A stretch of 64,000 nt of DNA, from the NCBI GenBank assembly GCA_964465375.1, contig CAYXIJ010000008.1:1-64000 (forward strand), given 5' to 3'. Shown here one piece after another: positions 56,804 through 64,000 of the stretch. The number at the start of each line of letters is the position of its first letter. The first letter of the stretch is position 1. The translations under genes were made by a program, and so were the position numbers. The DNA is from CAJWKT01 sp964465375 (GTDB lineage Bacteria > Pseudomonadota > Gammaproteobacteria > Steroidobacterales > Rariloculaceae). The notes under the pieces were generated by a model that searched no databases, had not been told where the DNA came from, and saw only the letters and a list, made by a program, of their open reading frames with translations.

Positions 56804-57567
56804 TCCCCTGTCTGGATGTTCGTGATGGTATGGTCGTCAAGGGAGTTCAATTTAGGGACCATCGGATTATGGGTGACATCCTAGAGCTTGCGACGCGATA
56901 CCGCCAAGAATGCGCTGATGAGCTTGTTTTTTACGATATTACAGCCAGTCCAGACGGACGAATTGTTGACCGAAAGTGGATTAATAAGGTGGCAGCTATC
57001 TTGGATGTTCCGTTCTGTGTAGCCGGTGGTATCAGAACTCTTGCTGATGCAGAGATGGCACTTAATCTTGGTGCCGATAAGATATCTATTAACTCCCCGG
57101 CCCTTGAGCGTCCAGAGCTGATCAATCAACTTGCTAAACGTTTTGGCTCCCAATGCATTGTAATCGGGATCGATAGCCTAGCTAAGGACAACCAATATCA
57201 AGTCCATCAATACACTGGGAACCCACAGCAAAGTCGATGGAGTGAGCGCTTAACACTTGATTGGGTTACCGAAGTCCAAGATCGCGGTGCCGGTGAAATT
57301 GTTCTTAATTGCATGAACCAAGATGGAGTTAGAAGCGGATATGATACAAAACAGCTAAAATCTGTCCGTGATGCTTGCAAAGTCCCACTTATTGCATCGG
57401 GTGGCGCAGGGAAGATGTCACATTTTAAGGACGTGTTCATACAATCACTAGTGGATGGAGCATTAGCGGCTACAGTATTTCACACAGCTAAAATTCCGAT
57501 CCCAGAGCTCAAGCGCTACCTTATAGGCGCAGGAGTTCATTGTCGTCCACCAAATGCAGAGGAGTAG
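56785..57567 (+). CDS. hisF: Imidazole glycerol phosphate synthase cyclase subunit, apparent ATA start
   Basis: HisF (260 residues as placed) is the barrel that closes the imidazole ring. The conserved N-terminus [19 protein letters not shown], with catalytic Asp11, is present in frame but its first codon is ATA (56785-56787), where relatives have ATG. GAGGAG (56771-56776) lies at a proper distance before it. The first in-frame ATG (56830) would delete the first strand with Asp11 and give an inactive protein. No ATG, GTG or TTG lies between. Other motifs: [29 protein letters not shown]. Either AUA initiates, or the base is a sequencing or real mutation. Confidence 0.9.
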   Translation: MLAKRLIPCLDVRDGMVVKGVQFRDHRIMGDILELATRYRQECADELVFYDITASPDGRIVDRKWINKVAAILDVPFCVAGGIRTLADAEMALNLGADKISINSPALERPELINQLAKRFGSQCIVIGIDSLAKDNQYQVHQYTGNPQQSRWSERLTLDWVTEVQDRGAGEIVLNCMNQDGVRSGYDTKQLKSVRDACKVPLIASGGAGKMSHFKDVFIQSLVDGALAATVFHTAKIPIPELKRYLIGAGVHCRPPNAEE

Positions 57568-57570
57568 AAA

Positions 57571-57861
57571 TTGAGCGCTTTTTCATTTCTGAATGAACTT
57601 GAAAAAATTATCAAAGATAGACTTCAGAATCCTAAAGAGTCTAGCTATACCAACCTTTTGGCCCAAGAAGGCACACTGAAAATAGCTAAAAAACTGGGTG
57701 AGGAAAGCACAGAAGTAGCGCTGGCCGGCGTGTGTGAAAACGATGAGCGACTAACATCTGAAGCAGCGGACTTGATATACCATCTTTTGTTGCTATTAGC
57801 TATGCGAGGGATACCCTTCTCTGAAGTTGTCAATGAACTGAGAAAACGCAACAAGTCTTAG
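57571..57861 (+). CDS. hisE: Phosphoribosyl-ATP pyrophosphatase
   Basis: 96 residues of the all-alpha HisE fold: EEST near residue 46 and EAADLIYHLL near 72, the metal-binding acidic helices of the MazG-like superfamily. TTG start with GAGGAG before it. In enterobacteria this domain is fused behind HisI; here the HisI cyclohydrolase domain is absent and not found elsewhere in the window. It is the last his gene. Confidence 0.93.
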   Translation: MSAFSFLNELEKIIKDRLQNPKESSYTNLLAQEGTLKIAKKLGEESTEVALAGVCENDERLTSEAADLIYHLLLLLAMRGIPFSEVVNELRKRNKS

Positions 57862-57873
57862 CTTAAAGCTAAG
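57857..57873. repeat. Perfect palindrome at the end of the his operon
   Basis: CTTAGCTT and AAGCTAAG around a single A form a perfect 17-base palindrome that includes the hisE stop. As RNA it could fold a six-pair hairpin, but no T-tract follows, so termination is doubtful. Confidence 0.3.
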
Positions 57874-57933
57874 CATTCTCAATAACGAATCTACAGTAGC
57901 ATGCATCCGAATGACAAATAGATAAACTTATAT

Positions 57934-60558
57934 TTAAATTGTAATTTCTACGGCCGGCTCGCGAAGATTATAATTTGAGCTCATCGTGTATCCATATGCA
58001 CCCACATTGGCTATAAGGATAATATCCCCCTCCTGTGTAGCTGGTAATAGGCGGTCAGAACCCAATCGATCTCCAGTTTCGCAGATCGGCCCAACGATCG
58101 TAACTAGTTCGGTCGGTAGCCCCTCTAGGTTACTTAGGTTTACGATCTCATGGTATGCGCCATAAAGTGCAGGACGAATTAATGTATTCATGCCTACATT
58201 AATACCTACATACTTCATATCACCCTTACCTTTTACTTGTGTCACCTGAGCAAGAAGGACCCCTGCCTCCCCAACCATAAAGCGACCTGGTTCTAGCCAA
58301 AATTTGATATCGTCAACTTCAATCATCTGGAGCTCTCTATCAATATCACTCAAGTTGAGCCCTCCCTCTCCGCGTTTCTCTGCAATCCCTAGCCCCCCGC
58401 CCAAGTCAACAAAACGGAGCTCCGGAAAATTATCCCGAAGGGCGAGTAAACGCTCGCCAGTCACACGCCAATTATCCGCTTGAAGAATCCCGCTACCTGT
58501 ATGTGCATGCAAACCAACAACTCGAGCCCCTACTCTCTTGAGAAGATCTTCCGTCTCTTCAATTTCCTGAAGAGGAATGCCAAACTTTGAATACATGCCC
58601 GCTGTACGCACATGCTCGTGATGTCCTCGTCCTTCGCCTGTATCTATACGGATAAATATCTCTCGATTCTTAAAAATTTTTGGCCAATGCCGCAACGGGT
58701 GCAGGTTATCTAGCGTTACCCATGCACCCTGATCGAGCCCCCACTGATACTCAGAGCGTGGCGCAAAATTTGGAGTAAAAAGCAATCTCTTGCGATCAAT
58801 ATTAGGAAACAATTCCAAGAGACGATGAATTTCTCCGGGAGAAACACACTCAAAATTTATGCCTTCCCCCTCCAAGACACGAAGAATCTCAGGATTGCTA
58901 TTCGCTTTCATAGCGTAAAAAATGCTATCTACAGAACTAAGCGCCATCAGGGATGTAGCTGACTCAATAACTTTCTCTAAGTCATATACGTAGGCGGCCC
59001 CATTTTCATCTGCTATCCCTAAAAGTTTCGTTCTCTTTTGGGCCCACCAAATATCCCGGTCATCTATTTTTGTTTCATCTGACGCTGTTAGCTGCTCCCA
59101 GGTAGGGCCAAATAGCTCCCCCTCTCCGAATCTTCTAATCAACAGACTGTGTAACTTCTGAACGAGCCTGTATACCTGCTCAGAATCAACTACAAAGGTG
59201 AGGTTAAGATCATTTGCTGCCTGCGTTACCAGATGCACTTTATGCTCCTGAAATACCTGCATCACAGGACTCAACTCATGCAGTATCGCTCTAATTCTTT
59301 GTCCAACTAAAGAAATTGCTGCGCAGTCCTCTATTACGCTAACTTTGCATATGGCAGATAGATCATTAACCACTGCCTTTATGGCTTGCTTGTCTGATAC
59401 ATTGGCTTTCATGTCTACCGAAACCGTTATGCTACTTTCCGACGTAGAAATTAGATCTACCGATAGGCCATGATCACGAAAAAATGCAAAAACGCGGGCC
59501 AAGAATCCAACCTGGTGCCACATCTCCATAGATTCCATAGAAATTAGGGTAATCCCGGAACGAGATGAAATAGATTTCACCTGTGGCGTAGGTTTGCCCG
59601 GAAAATTTGATACTACTGTTCCGTCCCAGCTTGGCTGGCGCGTGCACTTTAAAAACAGAGGAATGCCTGAGACGCGAACCGGGGAAACACTCCTAGGATG
59701 CAGAATACCTCCACCGGCCGATGCAATTTCCTGTGCCTCCTTAAAATGGAGCGATCTCAACAGACGCGCTGAGGGAACATCCTGCGGGTCCGCACTAAAG
59801 AATCCAGGAACATCAGTCCAAATTTCTAATCTCCTCGCTTGCAACTTGGCTGCTAGATAGGCTGCGGAAGTATCCGAACCGCCCCTACCAAGCAACACTG
59901 TCTCACCAGATGGATTTTTTGCAATAAAGCCCTGTGTAAGAGTGATACCCCCGCTAGTCATTAGCGCACTCTCTAGCTCGGGCTCCGGATCGTACAGGCA
60001 CGTCGCGGAAAGAAACTCAGCTCTCTCTGTTTGATCATTTCCAGAGCGACTTTTTAAGAAATCTCGGGCGTCCCTCAAAACTACTGGTAGGCCCTTCATT
60101 GCTAGATAAGACGCGCCCAAGGTTGTAGCTGCCAACTCACCGGTTGCAAGAATGCGGGCATGAATCTGTGGGCTCACCCCACCCTCCAATTGAGCGCCGG
60201 AAAGAAGTTCCTGTAGAGTTCTAAAGTAGCCCTCTATTAACAGAGTATCTACCCTTAGCCCTCTCGCTAATTCCCTGTGAGTTTGCCAAATACTATCTAG
60301 CAGGGCATCTGTTGCTTCATTACGCCCAGCCATCTTTGACAAGTTTTCTAGCGCATCAGAAACTCCCGCTATTGCAGAATGAACCATCACGGGTGATAGA
60401 CCTTCATCTAAGCGACTTTTTAGTAACGAGGCGATAATTTCCCAATTTTTGACCGTGGCAACACTGTGGCCACCAAATTTCATCACAATCCACTTAGAAT
60501 CGGGATAAGGGGTCTCAACCGGATATGCTGCTAAACCCTCATGTGTAACACTACTCAT
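57934..60558 (-). CDS. Bifunctional aspartate kinase / diaminopimelate decarboxylase
   Basis: 874 residues joining the first and last enzymes of lysine synthesis. The N-terminal aspartokinase (about 1-300) has MKFGGHSVA near residue 27 and GRGGSDTSA near 227, followed by ACT domains (about 325-460). The C-terminal fold-type III decarboxylase (about 490-874) has the PLP lysine near 551 in YAMKANSNPE, HTGSGI near 690, GGGLG and CETGDRLG. The same fusion is known in Xanthomonas-type bacteria. Fusion may help channel or co-regulate the pathway; the ACT part suggests feedback control, ligand unknown. No other dap gene is adjacent. Confidence 0.93.
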   Translation of the reverse strand: MSSVTHEGLAAYPVETPYPDSKWIVMKFGGHSVATVKNWEIIASLLKSRLDEGLSPVMVHSAIAGVSDALENLSKMAGRNEATDALLDSIWQTHRELARGLRVDTLLIEGYFRTLQELLSGAQLEGGVSPQIHARILATGELAATTLGASYLAMKGLPVVLRDARDFLKSRSGNDQTERAEFLSATCLYDPEPELESALMTSGGITLTQGFIAKNPSGETVLLGRGGSDTSAAYLAAKLQARRLEIWTDVPGFFSADPQDVPSARLLRSLHFKEAQEIASAGGGILHPRSVSPVRVSGIPLFLKCTRQPSWDGTVVSNFPGKPTPQVKSISSRSGITLISMESMEMWHQVGFLARVFAFFRDHGLSVDLISTSESSITVSVDMKANVSDKQAIKAVVNDLSAICKVSVIEDCAAISLVGQRIRAILHELSPVMQVFQEHKVHLVTQAANDLNLTFVVDSEQVYRLVQKLHSLLIRRFGEGELFGPTWEQLTASDETKIDDRDIWWAQKRTKLLGIADENGAAYVYDLEKVIESATSLMALSSVDSIFYAMKANSNPEILRVLEGEGINFECVSPGEIHRLLELFPNIDRKRLLFTPNFAPRSEYQWGLDQGAWVTLDNLHPLRHWPKIFKNREIFIRIDTGEGRGHHEHVRTAGMYSKFGIPLQEIEETEDLLKRVGARVVGLHAHTGSGILQADNWRVTGERLLALRDNFPELRFVDLGGGLGIAEKRGEGGLNLSDIDRELQMIEVDDIKFWLEPGRFMVGEAGVLLAQVTQVKGKGDMKYVGINVGMNTLIRPALYGAYHEIVNLSNLEGLPTELVTIVGPICETGDRLGSDRLLPATQEGDIILIANVGAYGYTMSSNYNLREPAVEITI

Positions 60559-60638
60559 CTACCTACTCCAATTGCAGCTATCATCTACTGGCCTACTGTG
60601 TATCAACAAAATAAGCAAACACATCTAAACCAAAAGAA

Positions 60639-60666
60639 AAGCCCGCTCGGGCTATCCGGCGGGCTT
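60639..60666 (-). terminator. Rho-independent terminator of the ilvD transcript
   Basis: AAGCCCGC (60639-60646) pairs with GCGGGCTT (60659-60666), with an inner CGG/CCG extension across one bulged base. Read on the minus strand it is followed by TTTTCTTTT. It lies downstream of ilvD and the small ORF and just upstream of the aspartokinase fusion, so it separates the two transcription units. Confidence 0.8.
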
Positions 60667-60696
60667 CCCTTAAATAGCCGTTTCATTGCTTAACAA

Positions 60697-60819
60697 CTAT
60701 GGCATCGGTAAGGGCAACCCACTACTTTGTCGTATTTTTTTAACAAAAATGCCTGCCAGCTGGTTGTAGCCGTTAATACTCATGGCGTGCAACTTAAAGA
60801 TATCAGCAATCAAGGTCAA
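60697..60819 (-). CDS. Possible small protein downstream of ilvD (40 codons)
   Basis: An ORF opens with TTG at 60817-60819, six bases after the ilvD TAA, and stops at TAG (60697-60699), about 30 bases before the terminator. AAGG lies just upstream. The peptide has a coding-like mix: an N-terminal amphipathic or hydrophobic part (LIADIFKLHAMSI), then GYNQLAGIFVKKIRQS and a Pro-rich end. An internal ATG (60783) gives 28 codons. I do not recognise it. It fills most of the otherwise long 3' region of ilvD. It may be chance, but position and spacing fit a cotranscribed small gene. Confidence 0.3.
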   Translation of the reverse strand: MTLIADIFKLHAMSINGYNQLAGIFVKKIRQSSGLPLPMP

Positions 60820-60825
60820 GCTGCC

Positions 60826-62514
60826 TTACATTTCAATATCTGTGACAGCGCCTAGCGAGGCAGAACTTACCAAGCGAGAATACTTAGCGAGAAGCCCTCG
60901 TTTGACCTTAGGGGCAGGTGGTACCCATCTTTTCAGGCGCTCTGCTCTTTCTTTTTTTGAGAGATCTAAATTTAAAGTCTTTTTATCGGAATCTATTGTA
61001 ATTTTATCGCCTTCCTCTACTATTGCCAGCGGTCCGCCAACCGCCGCCTCGGGAGTGACATGCCCGACTACGAAACCATGACTACCTCCTGAAAAACGCC
61101 CGTCAGTAATAAGTGCCACCGTTTCTCCTAATCCACGCCCAATAATAGCTCCAGTAGGACTCAACATTTCACGCATTCCAGGGCCCCCTTTTGGTCCCTC
61201 ATAACGTATAACGATTACATCCCCACCAACGATAGTGCCATCTAAGATAGCCCTTAGAGCATCCTCTTCTGAGTGAAAAACCCTAGCCTGCCCAGTAAAT
61301 TCCCTTCCCTCTTTTCCGCTTATCTTTGCGACTGCCCCCTCGGGAGCTAAATTGCCATAAAGGATTGCGAGGTGAGATTCCGGTTTAATCGGATTCTCCA
61401 GTGGTCGAATTATATTTTGGCCTTTTGGGTACTCACGTACCTCTGTTAAATTTTCCGCAATTGAGGAGCCAGTTACTGTCATACAATCCCCATGCAAGAA
61501 ACCTTCTTCCAACAAAACCTTCATCAGTGGCTGAACTCCACCAATCTGAATTAAGTCAGACATCATATATCGGCCACTTGGACGCAAATCCCCAAGAACA
61601 GGTACACGATCGCCTAATCGAGAGAAATCATCTAGCGATAGATCTATTTGTGCGTCATGAGCAATAGCAAGTAGATGCAAAACAGCATTAGTTGAACCGC
61701 CGAGCGCAATTACAATCGTGATTGCGTTCTCAAATGCCTCTTTGCACAAGATATCTGACGGCTTAATGCCCCGCTTTACCAGATTAACAACAGCGCCACC
61801 AGCGCGTTGACAATCATCCCGTTTTTGTTCGGACACTGCCTCTTGGGCAGAGCTATTACCAAGACTGAGGCCTAAAGCTTCAATAGCAGATGCCATCGTA
61901 TTTGCTGTGTACATCCCAGCACAGGAGCCCGGTCCCGGGATAGCCGTAGACTCAACTTCCTTTAGCTCCGTTTCGCTCAAGGTCCCAGCAGCAACCCCTC
62001 CAACAGCTTCAAAAACAGATACTATGTCTCGATTTTTTGGCCCTGGCTGTATCGTGCCCCCATAAACAAATACTGCTGGACGATTTAATCTTGCTATTGC
62101 CATTACACATGCTGGCATATTCTTATCGCAGCCCCCGATGGCCACTAGTCCGTCGAAGCCCTCTGCACCCGTAACTGCTTCGATAGAATCAGCGATAACT
62201 TCCCGGGATACCAACGAATAACGCATTCCAGGAGTTCCCATCGAAATTCCATCAGAAACGGTTATTGTATTAAAAACAACGCTCTTCCCTCCCGCCCCAT
62301 CAACACCAGCTGCCGCAAATTCAGCTAAACTATCTATATGCATATTGCAGGGAGTTACCATACTCCAAGTTGATGCAATTCCAATTTGAGGTTTGCTAAA
62401 ATCCTCATCCGTAAAACCAACGGCCCTCAGCATAGCTCGACTTGGAGCCTGCTCAATTCCGTCTACTACCCGCCTTGAGTGTGATCTCGGATCAATAAAA
62501 TTATTTTCTGTCAA
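60826..62514 (-). CDS. ilvD: Dihydroxy-acid dehydratase
   Basis: IlvD dehydrates dihydroxy acids in valine and isoleucine synthesis. 562 residues with iron-sulfur ligands in [10 protein letters not shown] near residue 120 and [12 protein letters not shown] near 192, and the C-terminal [10 protein letters not shown]. It begins at TTG (62512-62514); the N-terminal [15 protein letters not shown] region is normal and no better start is seen. It is alone on its transcript apart from the small ORF downstream; ilvC is about 16 kb away. Confidence 0.95.
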   Translation of the reverse strand: MTENNFIDPRSHSRRVVDGIEQAPSRAMLRAVGFTDEDFSKPQIGIASTWSMVTPCNMHIDSLAEFAAAGVDGAGGKSVVFNTITVSDGISMGTPGMRYSLVSREVIADSIEAVTGAEGFDGLVAIGGCDKNMPACVMAIARLNRPAVFVYGGTIQPGPKNRDIVSVFEAVGGVAAGTLSETELKEVESTAIPGPGSCAGMYTANTMASAIEALGLSLGNSSAQEAVSEQKRDDCQRAGGAVVNLVKRGIKPSDILCKEAFENAITIVIALGGSTNAVLHLLAIAHDAQIDLSLDDFSRLGDRVPVLGDLRPSGRYMMSDLIQIGGVQPLMKVLLEEGFLHGDCMTVTGSSIAENLTEVREYPKGQNIIRPLENPIKPESHLAILYGNLAPEGAVAKISGKEGREFTGQARVFHSEEDALRAILDGTIVGGDVIVIRYEGPKGGPGMREMLSPTGAIIGRGLGETVALITDGRFSGGSHGFVVGHVTPEAAVGGPLAIVEEGDKITIDSDKKTLNLDLSKKERAERLKRWVPPAPKVKRGLLAKYSRLVSSASLGAVTDIEM

Positions 62515-62705
62515 AATTTTTCCAAATAAACCATAACCTGCACAAGATTACCTCTTCATTTAGGAGCATCGTAATTATGTCACGCTACAAAATATCCTAA
62601 CAATATTTTTTTCATTCAGCTTGATAGCAAATAATTCGTCAAGTTAAAAAAAGAGGCATCAAAAGAACACCGGGTAACACTGATTATTTCGTGATAAGGA
62701 AAAAA

Positions 62706-62782
62706 TGGTCGGGGCGACTGGATTCGAACCAGCGACCTCTTGCGCCCCATGCAAGTGCGCTACCAGGCTGCGCCACACCCCG
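62706..62782 (-). tRNA. tRNA-Pro (anticodon GGG)
   Basis: A 77-base cloverleaf read on the minus strand. Acceptor stem CGGGGTG/CGCCCCG (one T-G pair), D-arm GCGC/GCGC, anticodon stem CTTGC/GCAAG with loop ATGGGGC giving anticodon GGG, T-arm with TTCGAAT, and an encoded CCA end (ACCA at 62706-62709). It decodes CCC and CCU. Its place after pheT-ihfA-merR matches Pseudomonas-type genomes. Confidence 0.97.
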
Positions 62783-62815
62783 ACTAACACCAAGATTTTA
62801 GCTAAAAATCATCTC

Positions 62816-62844
62816 AGAATTATTCAGTCAGCCTAGAATTATTC
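62816..62844. repeat. Ten-base direct repeat between merR and tRNA-Pro
   Basis: AGAATTATTC occurs exactly twice (62816-62825 and 62835-62844), 19 bases apart start to start, in the 87-base gap upstream of tRNA-Pro on the minus strand. The near two-turn spacing could suit a protein site, but no function is evident. Confidence 0.35.
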
Positions 62845-62869
62845 GCCCTGTTTTCGGGAAGACAAAAAA

Positions 62870-63226
62870 CTAACGTCTCAACAGCCTTAGAACCCCTTCG
62901 AGCTCAGTGCGCAGCTGGCGGATTATTTGCTGACTTTGACTAAGATCAACCCGCGCTTCACTTCCAGCGAGCTTCAACTTTGCACCACCTATGGTAAACC
63001 CTTCTTCGTAAAGAAGACTTCGAATCTGTCTAATAACTAACACATCCTGACGTTGATAATAGCGCCGGTTTCCGCGACGCTTGACAGGCTTTAGCTGAGG
63101 AAACTCTTGCTCCCAATATCTGAGTACGTGTGACTTTACTGCACAAAGTTCACTTACCTCACCAATCGTAAAATAACGCTTACCGGGGATTTGAGGAAGT
63201 AATTCGTTATTCCCGAGTTCCAGCAT
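62870..63226 (-). CDS. MerR family transcriptional regulator
   Basis: 118 residues with an N-terminal winged helix-turn-helix of the MerR type: [25 protein letters not shown] (about 18-42), then [19 protein letters not shown] and a C-terminal coiled helix. No effector-binding domain or cysteine pair, as in the conserved MerR protein downstream of ihfA in pseudomonads, whose function is unknown. It overlaps ihfA by 20 bases. Confidence 0.9.
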   Translation of the reverse strand: MLELGNNELLPQIPGKRYFTIGEVSELCAVKSHVLRYWEQEFPQLKPVKRRGNRRYYQRQDVLVIRQIRSLLYEEGFTIGGAKLKLAGSEARVDLSQSQQIIRQLRTELEGVLRLLRR

Positions 63227-63506
63227 ATGTCTCTACCCGCGCCTTGAGTTTTTGACCAGCCCGAAAAGTAACAACGCGTCGCGCTGTAATTGGTATCTCT
63301 TCTCCAGTTTTAGGGTTCCGCCCTGGGCGCTCATTCTTATCTCGCAAATCGAAATTCCCAAAGCCAGACAGCTTCACCTGCTCCCCAGAAGCCAAAGAAG
63401 AACGCAGGTCTTCAAAAAAGGAGTCCACAAGATCCCGGGCCTCTCTTTTATTAAAGCCAAAAACATGAAACAGCGACTCAGCCATATCCGCTTTTGTCAA
63501 TGCCAT
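63207..63506 (-). CDS. ihfA: Integration host factor alpha subunit
   Basis: 99 residues. The HU/IHF fold with N-terminal [25 protein letters not shown], and the DNA-intercalating arm [12 protein letters not shown] (Pro near residue 65) followed by [16 protein letters not shown] bends DNA in recombination, replication and transcription. It follows pheT by 15 bases, the conserved gammaproteobacterial order. Confidence 0.96.
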   Translation of the reverse strand: MALTKADMAESLFHVFGFNKREARDLVDSFFEDLRSSLASGEQVKLSGFGNFDLRDKNERPGRNPKTGEEIPITARRVVTFRAGQKLKARVETYAGTRE

Positions 63507-63521
63507 CTGTTCCTAATTTCC

Positions 63522-64000
63522 TTATGTTCTTATTGTGGCCCCAAAAACCAGCTTCACGGCTCGGGCTACAGCTTTGACCGCTTTGTCCGCATCCTCGTCC
63601 CCAAGGGTGCGGGATGTGTCCTGCAAAATCAACCCTAATGCGACGCTTTTTTTTCCAAAATCGATGTTTGTGCCACGATACACATCAAATATCACTACAT
63701 TTTGAAGTAGCTTCCCTCCTGCCTTCCGTGCCTCGGTAATTAACTCAGAAGCTGTCACAGCCTCATCAAGAACCACCGCCAAATCTCTTCGAACCCAAGG
63801 GAATTTTCCATATGACTGAAATGCTTGATAGCCTTTCTGGAATATATTTTTTGTTTGCAGTGAAAATAAAATAATATTCTGTTTTATACCCAAATCTGTT
63901 TGTAATTGTGGGTGCAACACACCCGCCCAACCAATTGACTCCTTAGCAAGGTATATACGAGCTGTTTGACCTGGTGCAAGTGCAGGATGCTTTTCTGCTA
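63522..64000 (-). CDS. pheT: Phenylalanyl-tRNA synthetase beta subunit, C-terminal part (partial)
   Basis: The frame stays open to the window edge, so this is the last 159 or so codons of PheT, not a short gene. It contains the end of the B6/B7-like region (GWAGVLHPQLQ) and the ferredoxin-fold anticodon-binding domain: YQAFQSYGKFPWVRRDLAVVLDE, SVALGLILQDTSRTL and the final ADKAVKAVARAVKLVFG. PheT with PheS charges tRNA-Phe. ihfA follows directly. Confidence 0.95.
   Translation of the reverse strand, partial: AEKHPALAPGQTARIYLAKESIGWAGVLHPQLQTDLGIKQNIILFSLQTKNIFQKGYQAFQSYGKFPWVRRDLAVVLDEAVTASELITEARKAGGKLLQNVVIFDVYRGTNIDFGKKSVALGLILQDTSRTLGDEDADKAVKAVARAVKLVFGATIRT

Noticed and set aside
63522..63920. 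A complete 132-residue gene at the right end
   Set aside because: The frame continues upstream to the window edge with PheT-like sequence, so it is only the end of pheT.
1..64000. CRISPR arrays, insertion sequences, prophage or toxin-antitoxin genes
   Set aside because: No regularly spaced repeats, transposase, integrase, phage structural gene or recognisable toxin-antitoxin pair was seen on either strand.

Overview
The window reads as a chromosomal segment of a free-living, aerobic gammaproteobacterium with a double membrane. The evidence is the pheT-ihfA-merR-tRNA-Pro arrangement at the right end, a bifunctional HisB, a long-form HisG, a fused aspartokinase/diaminopimelate decarboxylase of the kind known from xanthomonads, a cytochrome c maturation (ccm) operon, type II secretion genes and a TonB2-like energy-transduction cluster. 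Genes are tightly packed and almost all recognisable. I see no insertion sequence, prophage or CRISPR array. The species cannot be named from this sequence.

Layout: 1-4137 (+) holds the end of ccmE followed by ccmF, ccmG, ccmH and ccmI. 4176-6526 holds uup (-) and a MAPEG-family gene (+). 6556-7964 (-) holds two little-studied secreted proteins with a decayed gene tail between them. 8314-15095 (+) holds an M48 metalloprotease and a Yej-type peptide importer whose ATPase is split into two genes. 15092-17786 holds a DUF6491 lipoprotein (-) and a FadJ-like beta-oxidation enzyme (+). 17819-23116 (-) is fabG-acpP-fabF-mltG-tmk-holB, missing fabD and pabC. 23378-28766 (+) is gspG-H-I-J-K-L-M-N without gspC/D/E/F. 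28831-34822 (-) is an AddA/AddB-like helicase-nuclease pair. 34858-37699 (-) holds an AlaA-type aminotransferase, a sulfurtransferase and a peroxiredoxin. 37850-43398 (-) is a DUF3450-ExbB(long)-ExbB-ExbD-ExbD-TonB-TPR operon.

From 43778 the window is dominated by amino acid synthesis. A probable attenuator (promoter, short leader ORF rich in Ile/Val/Leu, strong terminator) precedes ilvC-leuA-ilvE-leuC-leuD-leuB. Next comes a TrpR/YerC-type regulator followed by hisG-D-C-B-H-A-F-E. On the minus strand lie the aspartokinase/DAP decarboxylase fusion and ilvD. The right end holds tRNA-Pro(GGG), a MerR regulator, ihfA and the 3' end of pheT.

The most noteworthy observations are: hisF appears to start at an ATA codon; leuB is split by a frameshift; an ilv-type attenuator precedes ilvC; a relic of a DUF6152 gene tail lies beside an intact copy; an unannotated 40-codon ORF sits between ilvD and its terminator; the AddB-like protein lacks both a P-loop and the C-terminal Fe-S cysteines; and the his operon carries hisE but not hisI. 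I did not find a clearly new multi-gene system; most of the window is housekeeping.
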